Positions 44,405 to 55,084 of a stretch of DNA of 64,000 nucleotides are shown here, piece after piece (position 1 is the first letter of the stretch; each line of letters starts with the position of its first letter). The position numbers and the translations under genes are program-made. The notes below the pieces were generated by a model that saw only the letters and a program-made list of their open reading frames with translations, had not been told where the DNA came from and searched no databases. The DNA lies in assembly GCA_963971535.1 (NCBI GenBank), contig OZ020592.1, positions 56,610,836-56,674,835 on the forward strand, written 5' to 3'. Origin of the DNA: Notolepis coatsorum. Lineage: Eukaryota; Chordata; Actinopteri; Aulopiformes; Paralepididae.

Positions 44405-45310
44405 TCAAGCTACAGTCTCTGCTATCCCCTCGAGATATTCCTTCGCTTTAGCCAACGACCAAAATGAACGCCGACCATCGTCCTTACCCAGCACAGATAA
44501 TTTCGTGGGAGTGAATAGCGTGGGCCTCAGGCCTAGTTTCCATAGCCTGGACATGACCACTTTGTATTCGCCTCTCTGTGCTTGAACCTCCGGCGTAAAA
44601 TCTTCGAAAATGGCCACTTTGTGATCGCCAAGCCTTAGATTACCCCTTCTGGCACGGGCCGACCGCATGATGAGTTCCCTCTGCTGAAGCCTGTTCAGCT
44701 TGACAATGATGGGCCTCGGCTCCTTGTTCTCTCCAGGAGTGGTCCTGCCCGCTCTGTAGGCCGACTCACATACGGGAGGGGTGAGGAGGACATCTTTCCC
44801 CAGTATTTCTTGCAGCAATTCCGGCATGGTCTCAGAGAGACGGCCTCCCTCGTTGCCCTCCGGTACTCCAACAATCCTGATGTTGTAACGTCTCTCCCGG
44901 GACTGCATTTCCACAATTACCGACTGTAGTTTGGCAACTTCAGCCTGCCTAGCCAGCAGGGAGGACTCCAGACCCGCCATCTTCTCGCCTTGTAGTGAGA
45001 CCTCTGTCGTTAGCGTGGCTAGTTCGTTAGCATTAGCCGAGGAGATAACGTGCAGCGACTCCATCTTGTCTTTCAACGGGACGACCGCCAACCTAATTTC
45101 CTCTGATATCTCTCGATGAAGGTTATCACAAAAATCCGCCAGCACTTTTCTTTGTGTTTCAGCGAAGCGTGTCTCAAAGTCTGCATGGAGCTTGGTCATG
45201 ACCGAGAGCACAGCTTCGCTTATCTCACCGATACCGGGCGACGGCGCGGCCAGGCCCGGTGGCAGTTTGCTGGCTGGGGCGCTCATGGATCTGGTTTCCA
45301 CCACCGACAT
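44405..45310 (-). CDS. L1 ORF1 protein (about 301 aa)
   Basis: RNA-binding chaperone of L1 RNPs. Starting at MSVVETRSM it has a short Pro/Ala-rich head, a long coiled coil (about residues 50-145, with SSLLARQAEVAKLQSVI), then the RRM-type core beginning RRYNIRIVGVPEGNE, and a C-terminal domain (RPIIVKLNRLQQRELIMRSA, then FTPEVQAQR). This is the usual L1 ORF1p order. The frame is intact although ORF2 is broken. An upstream in-frame ATG at 45379 would add 23 residues of unlikely sequence, so I chose the inner start. Confidence 0.85.
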   Translation of the reverse strand: MSVVETRSMSAPASKLPPGLAAPSPGIGEISEAVLSVMTKLHADFETRFAETQRKVLADFCDNLHREISEEIRLAVVPLKDKMESLHVISSANANELATLTTEVSLQGEKMAGLESSLLARQAEVAKLQSVIVEMQSRERRYNIRIVGVPEGNEGGRLSETMPELLQEILGKDVLLTPPVCESAYRAGRTTPGENKEPRPIIVKLNRLQQRELIMRSARARRGNLRLGDHKVAIFEDFTPEVQAQRGEYKVVMSRLWKLGLRPTLFTPTKLSVLGKDDGRRSFWSLAKAKEYLEGIAETVA

Positions 45311-45659
45311 CGCAGAAAGTCGAAAAAAGTCGACGACAGTAGTTGAAACTCGACGACTTAACAAGCAGACAAAAAACAAATTAAAATAAAATAAAGACTA
45401 ATGGGGAGAAACGTATATTTCGCACGGTAGAAGGGAGCTCACATGAAACACGTCTACTCCATGAGCGCCTAGCTCCGCCCCGCTGCAAATGAAATCCTAA
45501 GCGAGACATTAAAGATGGCGGCTTTCTGTTTTTCTGGAGACCCTCCAGCGAGTGACGCATCTCTCTTCTGACCAATCAGTGGTCTGCAGTGTTTCACGTG
45601 ACTCATGAGGGGGTAAACGAGCGTAGAGCGGCTGGTATTCACGAAGGAGAGCGCTGGCC

Positions 45660-45735
45660 AACGCTGGCCAATCAGAGAAACGCGGAAGTACATGTGCGTT
45701 GCCCAAAGTGTTCACGCGGAGGGGGGGGGGGGGGC
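45660..45735 (-). repeat. right TIR of the foldback element
   Basis: GGCCAATCAGAGAAACGCGG, AAGTACATGTGCGTTGCCCA and AAGTGTTCACG are the inverse of 36470-36550. A G-run (45720-45734) follows. Confidence 0.75.
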
Positions 45736-45740
45736 CCAGG

Positions 45741-47439
45741 GGCAACCCGGGGAATCATTTCACCCACCCCTCACCACCTTACCCCTGATACGACGCCAAA
45801 TGTGTAGAGTAAGCTTTACATCATGCACGCCAGCACAGCCGAAGACCTTGTTTGAACAGGCACAGCCCTGCTTATGTGTGAAAAAACTTGCCACTTGTTA
45901 TTGTCATCATTACCCTCAAGTAAGAATAACAAGCTGAGAGAGGGACTCATCCCTCGATCACATGCCACTATGCACAGTATTGTAGGGTAACCCAGCCAGT
46001 TGTGGGCTCAGCCACGTTGTCTAACGTTACATGAACACACACAACTTCTCATCATACAACAAAAACCCAGTTCATTTTTACTCACGTAAAAAACAACGCC
46101 GTTCTTAGGTAGAGAGAAAGGCACAAGCCTTGGCCAACGCTACCCAAGCTATACAAAGCGACCAAGACAATTCACACACAGCACATGTCGTATCTCCAAA
46201 TGTAGTGAAGTAACATATGTTTTGTAGACAAAGACATCGTTATTAACAAAACATTCGGGAGGGGAAGGAAGGAAGAGTGGGGTAATGTCCAATGGACATC
46301 TTACCTGCACCAAGGAACGCAGGGCGAAAGGCTGCAACACAGGTTTGTCTCCACGTTGATGAAGGCCTCTCGCTGGCGGGGAAAAAAGAAGCTATGGCCG
46401 GAGCCTCGCTCTGGCGAGATGCCCCCCTCCTGCAGCCGGTCATGGTACATCTTCTGTCAAAGATGATGTCGTAGTCAGAGTGCCAGGGCCTGCTATTCTC
46501 ACGGCTACGCCAATGGTTGTAGCACAAGCTAACAGCTAACCCTAGGCTAACTGATAGCATCAAGCTAACGTTCCCAGCTGAGCGAAAGCCGGTAGCTAAC
46601 GTCGTAGCTAACAGCTAACTGGCTAACAGTTAGCTCAACCCGGCTATCGCTAGCCACTAGCTCACGCAGAAGCAAGCTAAGCGGCTACCACTGAAAACTG
46701 CACAACAGCCAACACTTCAGACAGCCGCTGTCTTTTCCTCTTCTCATCCGAAGAAAAGAAGGGAAAAAAGGCAACACACGTCCCTCTTCAGAATGGTGTT
46801 TACCAGACAGCGGTGCCGGCAACAAGTCCCTCGCGACTATAGCCGACTTGAGCATGGAGATATTCTCATAATGAACACCAAGCTCACCTACCTCGCACCG
46901 GGTGCTTTTCATCTTGAAAATCGGGGCCAGCACGGCGACAGTGGGAATCCGTTTGTCCAGAGACCCGGGGAATTGAACCGCAGATTCGGAATCACGGTCC
47001 CAGGAAAACAAAGCTCTTACTTGAGGAGGAGCTAATGTTAACGTGGGCATCAAACCAGAACCCCCTCCACGCCGCTAAGGGGCAGCGAAAAAGGATACCA
47101 GCCTGGAGCCGGCCTTCGTAAGCTGTGTAGTTGTTCCCCCCACAACCGACACACCTGGCGCCCGCGTCGCAAAAACATCACCCGCCCAGAGAGGCCGTCA
47201 GCCCTCACACGGCCGAGCGCCTCCCAAGAAAAGTGTCCAACTGCAGAGCCGGAGGTAATGCCGGCGGGGATTGCTCAGCGACGCGAGCCCCTAATACGAA
47301 GCGCCGGTGGAAGTCAGAATGATCATCATTATAAACAGAGATATAATGTCAACGCAGCTCCTTCTCTTCAACGTAGCTCCTTTCCAACTATTTTGGCACT
47401 AAACTCAAGTGGTGTATACAGACACTTGTCGGTGGTGAA
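45741..47439. repeat. large dispersed repeat, second partial copy; no gene
   Basis: 46030-46240 matches 28905-29155 plus 36447-36470 in order (CGTATCTCCAAATGTAGTGA; ATGTTTTGTAGACAAA). The rest has GCTAAC-rich sequence and short frames. No protein recognised. Confidence 0.55.
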
Positions 47440-47622
47440 AATAAGGAAGGAGCTGTTAGTATGGCCACATCCCCGCTTATGTAGAGGAGCGGATGGGGGT
47501 GTGGCCAGGCGGATGGGTGTGTACATGTGAAGAAATGTATTAAGTATTAGACTGGATATGGGATATGTTCCACTACGAGCAGAGCGTAAGCTAATACGAT
47601 ATATAACTAGGATATCTGTATA
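47440..47622 (-). repeat. end of the 'GCTCTGCTCGTAGTGGAAC' repeat family
   Basis: The inverse of this stretch matches the middle of the MITE at 26695-26979 (ACATGTACACACCCATCCGC; CATAAGCGGGGATGTGGCCA) and its flank (TATTAGCTTACGCTCTGCTC). It acts as the right end of this copy. Confidence 0.75.
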
Positions 47623-47629
47623 ACGTGCG

Positions 47630-48150
47630 TTTAGACAACACTATTTGGGACAGACCACACATGCTATTTCCATATTATTAGGCTATTACTTCACATAAAA
47701 TATCATGTCTAAATGAAATGCACAAAACTAAAAATGTATGTATCATAACGTTACCCTGGTATAGATCTGTATGCATGTATTTATTCATAATGTTAGATCG
47801 TGCATGGCTTTTACATTGAAAAACGTACTTGTCAAAATAAAAACGTAAGTTAAAAAAAATAAAGAAAAACGTACTTGTCACATGGTTCCATTCTCCATTC
47901 TTCACATCAAAAACTAAAAACGAACTATCAAAACGTACACGGACCAAAATCTGCCCATTATTTACTCCTTTTTTTCATTTGATCCTGACACCAAAATATG
48001 AAAAACAGCTCCGTATTTCAGTTTTTCCCAGTTTTTTCGATTTTGGTTTCAAACGGAAATAGGAAAACACCTCGTATTTAAGTTTTTTTCCGTTTTTTCG
48101 TATTTCCGTTTGAAACGAAAAACGAACTATCAAAACGTACACGGACCCTG
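47630..48150 (-). repeat. unclassified 0.5-kb repeat, copy 2 (reverse)
   Basis: Inverse of 21811-22300, from AACACTATTTGGGACAGACC to AAAACGTACACGGACC. Confidence 0.85.
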
Positions 48151-49363
48151 CTGACATTCCTGTCCGCTGATTGGTTGTTGACTCAGCGATGAAAAAGTGA
48201 TCCCCTTGCTTGCATGTATCACATTGTAAATGATGCGTAGTTACATCAAGTGTGGCTGAATTGCTTCATTTAAATACTCGCTTCCATACCACCGTGCTGC
48301 CTACGGGGATGGGCCTGTGTTCTTTAGGTCTACTGTGTGTGTGAGTCAGAGTCAAAGTATTCAATAAATGGCTTATTGAGTAAACTATATTTGGATGATA
48401 AACTATTTATATAATACCAATGATATTAGTGATCATTATTGGTACCATATTCGTTTATTTCTTTGTTTCGTTTGTTTGGTTTGAATTCATAGATAGGTCA
48501 TGTTTTCAACTTTCCTATTATTTAGACAAGAAGAATATTTAAATATTTAGCAAATATGACCAATTCCCCTTCGTCCCACTAGTAAAATTTTGCCAAATGT
48601 GGTGTTATTTTTTTTCGTAGCCGCATTTTGCGGAGACGCTCTCTGATTGGCCACTTCATGTGACATGTGCGCCCAATCGCGTGACACCTGTTTCTACACC
48701 GGTTAAGCTTAGGCACTCTTTCGAAGTATAGACTAGTATAGTATAGACTAGTAATGTTGATTTTCAGTCATCTATGAGGCAAAAAATGTCATATATGTCA
48801 TATATGTCATATATTATACGTCTATACCCGCACCTGCTAGACTAGAATAGGCTGTCATTAGCCTACTATGTAGCCTAAGCTACTGATTATAAATGCACAA
48901 CACTGTGCAATATTACACTTACTGTAGACTTCTGTATATTTGTACTGTATTCCTTTTACTGTATATTTAATTCTATCTTATCATTCTCACAACACAACAC
49001 CCCCTCTAATGGAACATTCCAGGGTGGATGTGCGTTGCGTCACACTCTGTGGCCAATCTGCGCATGTGCATGGGGAATCGATGCTTAAAAACTGTCTTTT
49101 TCGCTGCCAATTTAGTTCTGATCGATTAGGAATGTCTCGCGCCGTGTTCAGGAGATTCAGGCGCATACAAGTCTATTCGATCATGTCTCTAGCACCCCCA
49201 CAGCCGTATCTGCAATCACTTAATGTCAAGGCTCTCATCCACATTCATTCATTTGCCCCCCCCCCCCCTCCTCCCCGATTTCAGAATCCCGGAAGTGTTG
49301 CGGTGGTCTTACAACGTTTTTTTACCGATAAACTACATCTCCCTAAAGCAGTAGTAGGCATAC
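48151..49363. other. upstream region of the calcoco2-like gene, repeat-rich, no gene
   Basis: Contains TTTTTTTTCGTAGCCGCATT and CTCTCTGATTGGCCACTTCA (48605-48660, as at 15480), tandem GTCATATAT units (48788-48815), a LINE-like AT block, and a single arm of the 19253 foldback (49040-49165). Confidence 0.5.
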
Positions 49364-49395
49364 CCTTATAAGCATAGATATCTATGCTTATAAGG
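49364..49395. promoter_or_regulatory. perfect 32-bp palindrome upstream of exon 1
   Basis: CCTTATAAGCATAGAT followed by its exact inverse. It could form a cruciform or bind a dimeric factor, and TTATAA could act as a TATA-like box on either strand. Its role is not known. Confidence 0.6.
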
Positions 49396-49429
49396 CTCTG
49401 GCACGCCCCTACTACTCTGTCTACCTCAC

Positions 49430-49515
49430 AGTTGGAGGCTCGGAGCGGTGCTGTTTAGGCGAGACCTGTGATTAGTGCCTCGTTGCGACACCGAGAAAGA
49501 AGGGACACGAAACTT
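49430..49515 (+). other. calcoco2: probable non-coding first exon of the calcoco2-like gene
   Basis: GC-rich segment ending GACACGAAACTT|GTAAGTTCAG, a strong donor, 0.6 kb before the first coding exon. The start is a guess. No coding frame is required. Confidence 0.4.
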
Positions 49516-49736
49516 GTAAGTTCAGTGTTTTTTTTACGTCAACATTTGATCATAGCTGTAGATTATGACAGCTTGTAATGAGAGCAGGATTTTATCAAAC
49601 TAAAAACAGATTGTGCGAGCTGGACTGTGTTCATAGTTCACTTTCGATTTATTTGTTTGCGTTACGCATATAAAGTGCAATTTAAAAGTCTACATTGGCT
49701 ACTAGAACAAATTATATGGGGGGAGGGGGAGATTGA

Positions 49737-49870
49737 TTGATTGAAAACTTTATTAACAGATTGCAGAATGGGTACAAGTACAGCTCAATACACACAATTG
49801 TTAAGGGGATGCAGACCAGAGAAAGACTTTCGTCTTGTTTACATCAGGGTCTCCCATTTTCAATTCATCA
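49737..49870 (-). mobile_element. solo LINE-A 3' tail in intron 1
   Basis: GATTGATTGAAAACTTTATT through CAGATTGCAGAATGGGTACA to CCCATTTTCAATTCATC, the reverse of the LINE-A 3' end. Confidence 0.9.
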
Positions 49871-50114
49871 GGAGGTTTAGCGTATATGGATATAGCAGTA
49901 TTTTCAAATAAAACGAGCAATTGCAGTTGAGAGTTTAAAGTGAAACTTAACTCAGGGCAGAAAGATGGAGCTTTTCGCCTGCTTCTTGCGCCTGTTCAGC
50001 TAGCTAGACTCATAATGCGTTGTCCCACTCAGCAGAGATGGCTTCTTATTTTCATTGTGCTGCCTCTCTCTGAATTACGGTAATAGCTCACCGTGGGTAA
50101 CTGGGGCTTCAAGC

Positions 50115-50264
50115 ATGGAATCATCATCAACAACAACAACATTCTCCCAGGTCGTTTTCAACGACATCCCGCACACATACCCACCGTGTAACCCCGTGAC
50201 CTGCCGCTACACTCTGACGGCGCCCTTTCAGCCAAATACAAGAGACTGGGTGGGAATCTTTAAG
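50115..50264 (+). CDS. calcoco2: calcoco2 (NDP52)-like gene, exon 2: start and SKICH part 1
   Basis: The gene would encode an autophagy receptor that links ubiquitin- or galectin-marked cargo to ATG8 proteins in the cytosol. This exon gives residues 1-50: a Ser/Thr-rich start, FSQVVFNDIPHTYPP, CRYTLT and DWVGIFK, the first half of a SKICH domain. The donor is AAG|GTGAGA. The acceptor in the 5' UTR is probably GGTAATAG at 50091, less surely a later one. The ATG is the first in frame. NDP52 fits best because of later exons (ITTQ just after the SKICH); TAX1BP1 is the close alternative. Exons 2-5 give 183 residues; the rest is beyond the window. Confidence 0.85.
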
Positions 50265-50976
50265 GTGAGAAAATCTCTCTTTCGCTGTCTATAATAATTA
50301 TATTATAATATAGATCTAATATATATATATATATACACACTGTATGCTGTATACCGTATATATATGTATCCACATCTTGTCTGAATATACCTGCATATAA
50401 TCCCTTTTGCATATATTTATATATATATAATATCCTTTCTTTACCTACCTTTACCTCTTACTAGTCATACCACTGGCCAGTATGGCTTAGTACCAGTGTT
50501 TTTATACCTGTATCACTGTATATATAATACGATAAGACTGTAAATACATCTGATTAGCATTATTACGCAGGAGTACTAATTTATATATACTCCAGTTTAA
50601 TCACATGTACATTGTATATTAATATTGCACTTTACTGTTACATTTGCAGTTTTGCACACATGGTACTACAGACACACCAACAACTTAAAGACTTACAATA
50701 TACCATCAGTCCATCACACACAAACATGAGGACCTCACATACAGGTTCAAGGGGCAGCAACACTAGACTCTTCATAGTATTTAGTCTCCCCAACAAGTCT
50801 GGTCCACAGCTCATTGACCACTGTTGTCATTTAATGATAGTCACCTGATAGTTGATTACAATCGGATGTTGTTTGCCCACCAACATTAGAGATTAAATAC
50901 TATGAATACATGTACATTTCACTATATGAAAATGTATTTCCCTGTTGGATGTGACTCATGTTTAACTGATGTTTAG

Positions 50977-51088
50977 GTCGGGTGGAGCACAACAAAGGAT
51001 TACCGTACTTTTGTGTGGGTGGAGCCGGAGGCAACATCGAACGCAGTCGGGCAAGAAGAGCCTGTGAGAAAACAAGTGGTGTTTCAGG
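50977..51088 (+). CDS. calcoco2: calcoco2-like exon 3: SKICH part 2
   Basis: Acceptor ATGTTTAG, donor CAGG|GTAAGA. Codes VGWSTTKDYRTFVWVEPEAT and then RKQVVFQ. The phrase VGWST..DY.TF.W is a signature of the SKICH domain in NDP52 and TAX1BP1. Ends in phase 1. Confidence 0.9.
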
Positions 51089-51255
51089 GTAAGACTTGAT
51101 TTGAGTTAAAAATGTTGGTTACATTTGTTTGTTTACATTATGTATGTGTGGTTTTTGACACAATTGAACTTTGAATCTAATAATAAGATGAATGTGAATC
51201 GGAGATACACAGATCCCAATGTCTCTGTTAATCTGGCTTGTCGTCGTTCCATTAG

Positions 51256-51416
51256 AATACTACTTGCCTAAGGATGACTCCGAGTTCTATCAGTTCTGCT
51301 ACATCGACAGGAGCAGCCAAGTGAGAGGAGCCAGCACTCCGTTCTGTTTCAAAAACCCAGGGGAGCCGAGTGTGGATTGCAGCCTGGAAAATGACCTTCT
51401 GGTGATTACAACACAG
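51256..51416 (+). CDS. calcoco2: calcoco2-like exon 4: SKICH part 3 and LIR-like motif
   Basis: Acceptor TTCCATTAG, donor CAG|GTATGG. Codes EYYLPKDDSEFYQFCYIDRS and RGASTPFCFKNP, the end of the SKICH fold, then ENDLLVITTQ. In human NDP52 the same place (ILVV before TTQ) is the non-canonical LC3C-interacting motif. LLVI here could keep that role. The phase joins exon 3 (1+2 bases) and closes on a codon. Confidence 0.9.
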
Positions 51417-51916
51417 GTATGGTGTAATAGAATTGATCAGACCAACAGATTTAGTCACTTCCCCTGCATTCATTTAGCAGTGGTGACTCCCTACTTGTCT
51501 CTACTTATGCCACACACACTAAGGCTGAGCCCGAACGTTCGAACGTTCGTTCGTTAAGCTGACATTCGGACTTTAATTAATGGGTTTGAACGTTCGGTGA
51601 AAAAAAATAAAGCAGGCGCAACGACGGTGAGGCGATGTGAAGCGGCGCGTCCCCCGAGTGAGATCGCTCGGCTCAACCAGTATGGTCTCTGCCGGGCTGT
51701 TGCTGGATACTCAACCAGAGCTCTAGTCTCAACCAATGCAATAGAACAATTTTGATTGAATGACAGGCGATTCTGCCAATTACGTCACACCGCTTGCACC
51801 CGCCTCTGCTGTTACCACCAATCGGCAAGCGTTTATTATTTTTTTTACTTCCGGCAATGCCGCCATTGATCTGCTTGAGAGAAGCATTAACGTAAACGTA
51901 GCGTTAGCTCCCCGCC

Positions 51917-51971
51917 GAGGAAGTAAAAGTCGTAACAATTTTCCATAGGTCAACCTGCGGAAGGATCATTA
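51917..51971 (+). pseudogene. 18S rRNA 3' end (fragment, followed by putative ITS1)
   Basis: GAGGAAGTAAAAGTCGTAAC, then a few changes, then CAACCTGCGGAAGGATCATT and A: the universally conserved 3' end of 18S rRNA, up to its exact terminus. Differences from the usual sequence (TTTTCCA for GGTTTCCG; GTCAACC for GTGAACC) show decay. About 230 GC-rich bases after it (to about 52200) look like ITS1. It is not a functional rRNA gene. Confidence 0.88.
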
Positions 51972-52370
51972 ATGAATAGTATTGAATACCAGCCTTTTTC
52001 GGCCACGGAGCGCGAGCTTCATGGCGGGAGGTGGTTGCGTTGGAAACAACTCTGGCCGAGGCGGCAGGCGTGTTGGGAGCCCGGCGGGACCCCCACGCCG
52101 GTGTCTCTCTGTCTCTCTGCCGTCCCCCGTTCAGAGGTAGACTGTGGAAGGAGCCGAGGCGCGCGCCTCTCTCCTCCCCGTCGACCAAGAGTGAATACCT
52201 GTTATTGAACGTGTAACACTAACTATATAACGTGAATGCCACAAAACGAATGCATTTGTTTATCTAGCCCCTTACGTGACTGCGGTGTGCAAGGGCTATT
52301 GTTTATCATAAGTAGGAACTTTATGCAGTACTCAGTAGCTTGTTTATTTTCTTCTGAGTGCTTTGTTTAA

Positions 52371-53307
52371 CACTTTGAGTGCCGGGACACGTCTTTTCAC
52401 GTCTTTGCTGGCCATGCTAAAGTTGCCGGGGGACGCTGTACAGCGTCCTTATATCAATATTTCAAAAATCTGCGATCGGATTCATAATGTCCCTCCGCTG
52501 GCCTGAGATCCACCAGCAGGACCCACTGAGCTCTCTGGCGGTTCAGGAGCGCCATCTGGTGGCCGATCGGCGCAACAGGATGTTGAATAGAGGTTGTCAT
52601 GACGACCGTAGTACTTCCGGGCGCTCGCTATGGTTCATGGGACTCTGGCTCGTCACGCTACATGGTGATCGATTGGCAATAACTCGATAAACAACATGAT
52701 TTGGACGTATATACCATTATACAAGCTGGAGATGGACCGGGTAAAAATATATCCCATAATGATAAAATTTCTACTCGACGATGATCGCCCAACGGCGCGC
52801 GGAGACTGGGGTGAGCGTGTAACGTTACCGTCTTAGATACTAACTGCTATTATCAACATTTGACCCACATTAGATGATTGGTATAACGCTGCCCACGGAA
52901 TTATAAACGCCCCCTCGCCCATCCGGTCAACATCAGATGACGTGTAGTAACTTCTAGAAGTACGTCTAGTTGGAATTTTTTATATCGCGCTGATTGCCAT
53001 CAAACTGTATTTCATCATCAATATAATGCATTTGGGGCTATATATCACGTTCTGGAGAAAGCTGCAGAAAGAGATGAAAACATACTTATACATTAGACCA
53101 TACTTTACTATGAATATGTGAATGAAAAAGTTTAACGTTGCTACACAATGAACAATACATATAGGACTTTGAATGGGCCCTAATAATGGCAATGTAGCAA
53201 TAGAATTTTAAAAGTTATAGCCCTGCAAAGAAGGGGACTTTCTCCATAGACAAATAGCGCTGGCAATCTATGGTATATCATGAATTTAACCTTAGGCAAC
53301 CAAAGTG
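52371..53307. mobile_element. piggyBac-like MITE (937 bp)
   Basis: Ends CACTTTGAGTGCC and GGCAACCAAAGTG with TTAA at both sides (52367-52370, 53308-53311). Same terminal pattern as 5544-6985. No transposase. Confidence 0.85.
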
Positions 53308-53551
53308 TTAATTACATGTTTACATGAACAGCCACCACTGTAAACAACATGTTTTTTCACCAATAGATTATGCAATGCCGCCCTCCGTAGGATCTATAAT
53401 AATAATAAAAAAAAAATTATATAAAAAAAAAAAAAAAAGGTAATAAAAATTTTTTTTTATTAAAAGATTTACAAAAAACGAACGTTCGAACGTTCGTTCG
53501 ATAAACCCTGGCGAACGTTTGAACCCTAAAAACAGGGTTCGGGCTCAGCCT

Positions 53552-53553
<2 letters not shown>

Positions 53554-53582
<29 letters not shown>
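53554..53582. repeat. (AC)n microsatellite
   Basis: Fourteen AC units next to the hAT. Confidence 0.95.
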
Positions 53583-53639
53583 TTTGGTTCCACAAATTAT
53601 ATTACATAAACAGGGAATCAAATGTATCGGGCCAAGCAG

Positions 53640-53946
53640 CACTGAACACTTAATGGTACACATAGCACCTCCTTCTCCACGTGGCTAAGCTGCCAATAAT
53701 AGCTGAGACAGAGCAATATTTGGCTATTTGTTTGGTTTTTCTTTTAGACAATGCAGCAATTCTCAGACCGGTCATGGTGCATTTGTATACATGGCCAAGA
53801 CTTCCGAATACAAGTACACTATATCTACACCTATACCCAAGGTCGGCCATCACATTGAGCAGTGGTTGGTATTTTATATACTTGTCCCGGAAGGCCTGGT
53901 CCATGTACAGATCAAAGGTACAGCCTACTTCTATGACCAGGGCCCC
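53640..53946 (-). pseudogene. C-terminal end of a restriction-like-endonuclease (RLE) type retroelement
   Basis: Minus strand: VIEVGCTFDLYMDQAFRDKY, then KYQPLLNVMADLGYRCRYSV, VFGSLGHVYKCTMTGLRIAA, KQIAKYCSVSAIIGS and WRRRC. With TPDVVFVD from 55364-55560 it gives the PD...(E)xG...K pattern expected of a PD-(D/E)XK nuclease, as found at the end of R2/R4/NeSL-like LINEs. The retroelement assignment is from memory of such C-termini in fish. The two halves are separated by a DNA transposon. The frame is open, but the element is only a fragment. Confidence 0.65.
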
Positions 53947-54565
53947 GTTCCCCGTACCTGGATAACTGAGTTAGCCGGATAATTTTCGGTCAAGCCTGAC
54001 TTAAGCCGGACCTTCCCATTCCCCGAAGCTCGATTGTCTAAATCACCATGACAACAGATCAAAAAGTTTGAGCCTGGTCGGGAGCAGGGTTAACTTCAGT
54101 TAGCCGGATGAACCATGGCCACGCCCCCGCAAAGAAATGACAGCTCGCTTCCTGAAATGATTCTCACAGTCTAGGATCTGCATTATACCATTCTGAATTA
54201 CGTTTCTGTGCTTCGTTTTCCTAAAGGGGGCGTTTGAAATGTATAATAATAGAACTAAATGCTGATAATAAATCATATTGAGCCTATAGATTTACTTTGT
54301 CCTAAATAAAATAATGCACGTCATATACGGCGCTCGGAGTCGCGATACACGCTGCATGTGTCTATGCAGGGATTGTGGATTTTGTGTGATATTGTAACTG
54401 GGATTAAAATGTCTGAGATGCGCTGTTTGACGGATTTGAGAAATTGAATGAGCCGTTGACGTCACATTAATGCATTTGAGAATAAAGAGATAAAACTTCA
54501 TTCAAAAGAAAAGATATTCTAAACACGGGTCTCGTCTATTAATGGATAAACAATGAATTTATCCC

Positions 54566-54640
54566 GTCTGGCACAGTGGCGCAGCGGTAGTGCTCAATCC
54601 TGTCAACCCGGCGACCGGTGTTCGAAACCCAGCGTTTCCA
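54566..54640 (+). repeat. tRNA-derived SINE head
   Basis: GGCACAGTGGCGCAGCGGTA with a B-box-like GTGTTCGAAACCC. Similar to the DANA-type SINE start. Downstream part not recognised. Confidence 0.6.
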
Positions 54641-54795
54641 ATATAATTTTTTGGAATATAATATTAATGATTATACGCAAAAGTAGCCTAGTTTTAAGTT
54701 AAAATATTATAAATCTACATGCATTGAGGATGTCATTCTTTATATAGCTCTCAACGTGCACCAAATTGAATTATTCCTACATTGCAAAAAGAAGG

Positions 54796-54866
54796 GAAAG
54801 ACTAGGATTCGAACCCGGGCCGTCTGCGTGAAAGTCAAAAGCAGAAACCGTTACACCACAGTGGAG
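54796..54866 (-). pseudogene. tRNA-Glu(UUC)-like pseudogene
   Basis: On the minus strand TCCACTGTGGTGTAACGGTT, an anticodon region ACTTTCACG, and GGCCCGGGTTCGAATCCTAG. The T arm and A box are good; the acceptor stem does not pair well, so it is a tRNA pseudogene or SINE head. Confidence 0.6.
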
Positions 54867-55084
54867 ATAAGTAAAAGATCCACCATACATCAATCAATGG
54901 GTAAGAGAGCCGTATCCTTATTCTGTATAACAGTTTAACTAATTATTTTCGCTAGCAAGATCTCATTTGATTATTCAAATCCATAAACCTACTGCCAGCA
55001 GGCAAGTTTAAAGAAATATAATCTGATTGATTGAGGTAATGAGGGATTTAAAATTAGCCTATAGATAACGCATTTAACTTGTCG

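Larger units (their letters stand above)
37898..45481 (-). mobile_element. L1-clade LINE, nearly full length, inside the foldback element
   Basis: TSD GCTGCAAATTAAATCCT at 37881-37897 and GCTGCAAATGAAATCCT at 45482-45498 (16 of 17). The 3' end on the left is a poly-A tail (T-run from 37898). ORF1 (44405-45310) and the pieces of ORF2 (38289-43053) follow on the minus strand, with 1.3 kb between them (43054-44404) in which I saw no convincing coding frame. A MITE splits ORF2 at 41562-42553. Confidence 0.92.
51520..53553. mobile_element. hAT-like element in intron 4, carrying an rDNA fragment and a piggyBac-like MITE
   Basis: Left TAAGGCTGAGCCCGAACGTT, right the inverse (CGGGCTCAGCCTTA). Subterminal palindromes of CGAACGTTCG lie at both ends. 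Flanks ACACACAC on both sides fit an 8-bp TSD but lie in an (AC) run. TAAGGCTG-type ends resemble known fish hATs. Holds the 18S/ITS1 stretch (51917-52200) and the insert at 52371-53307. Confidence 0.8.

Noticed and set aside
51917-51971. Functional 18S rRNA gene
   Set aside because: Only the last 55 bases are present, with changes in near-universal positions.
53681-53982. Plus-strand frames of 84-94 codons in intron 4
   Set aside because: They are antisense to the better-supported nuclease frame on the minus strand.
54796-54866. Functional tRNA-Glu gene
   Set aside because: Acceptor stem mispairs and it lies inside a transposon; kept as pseudogene.
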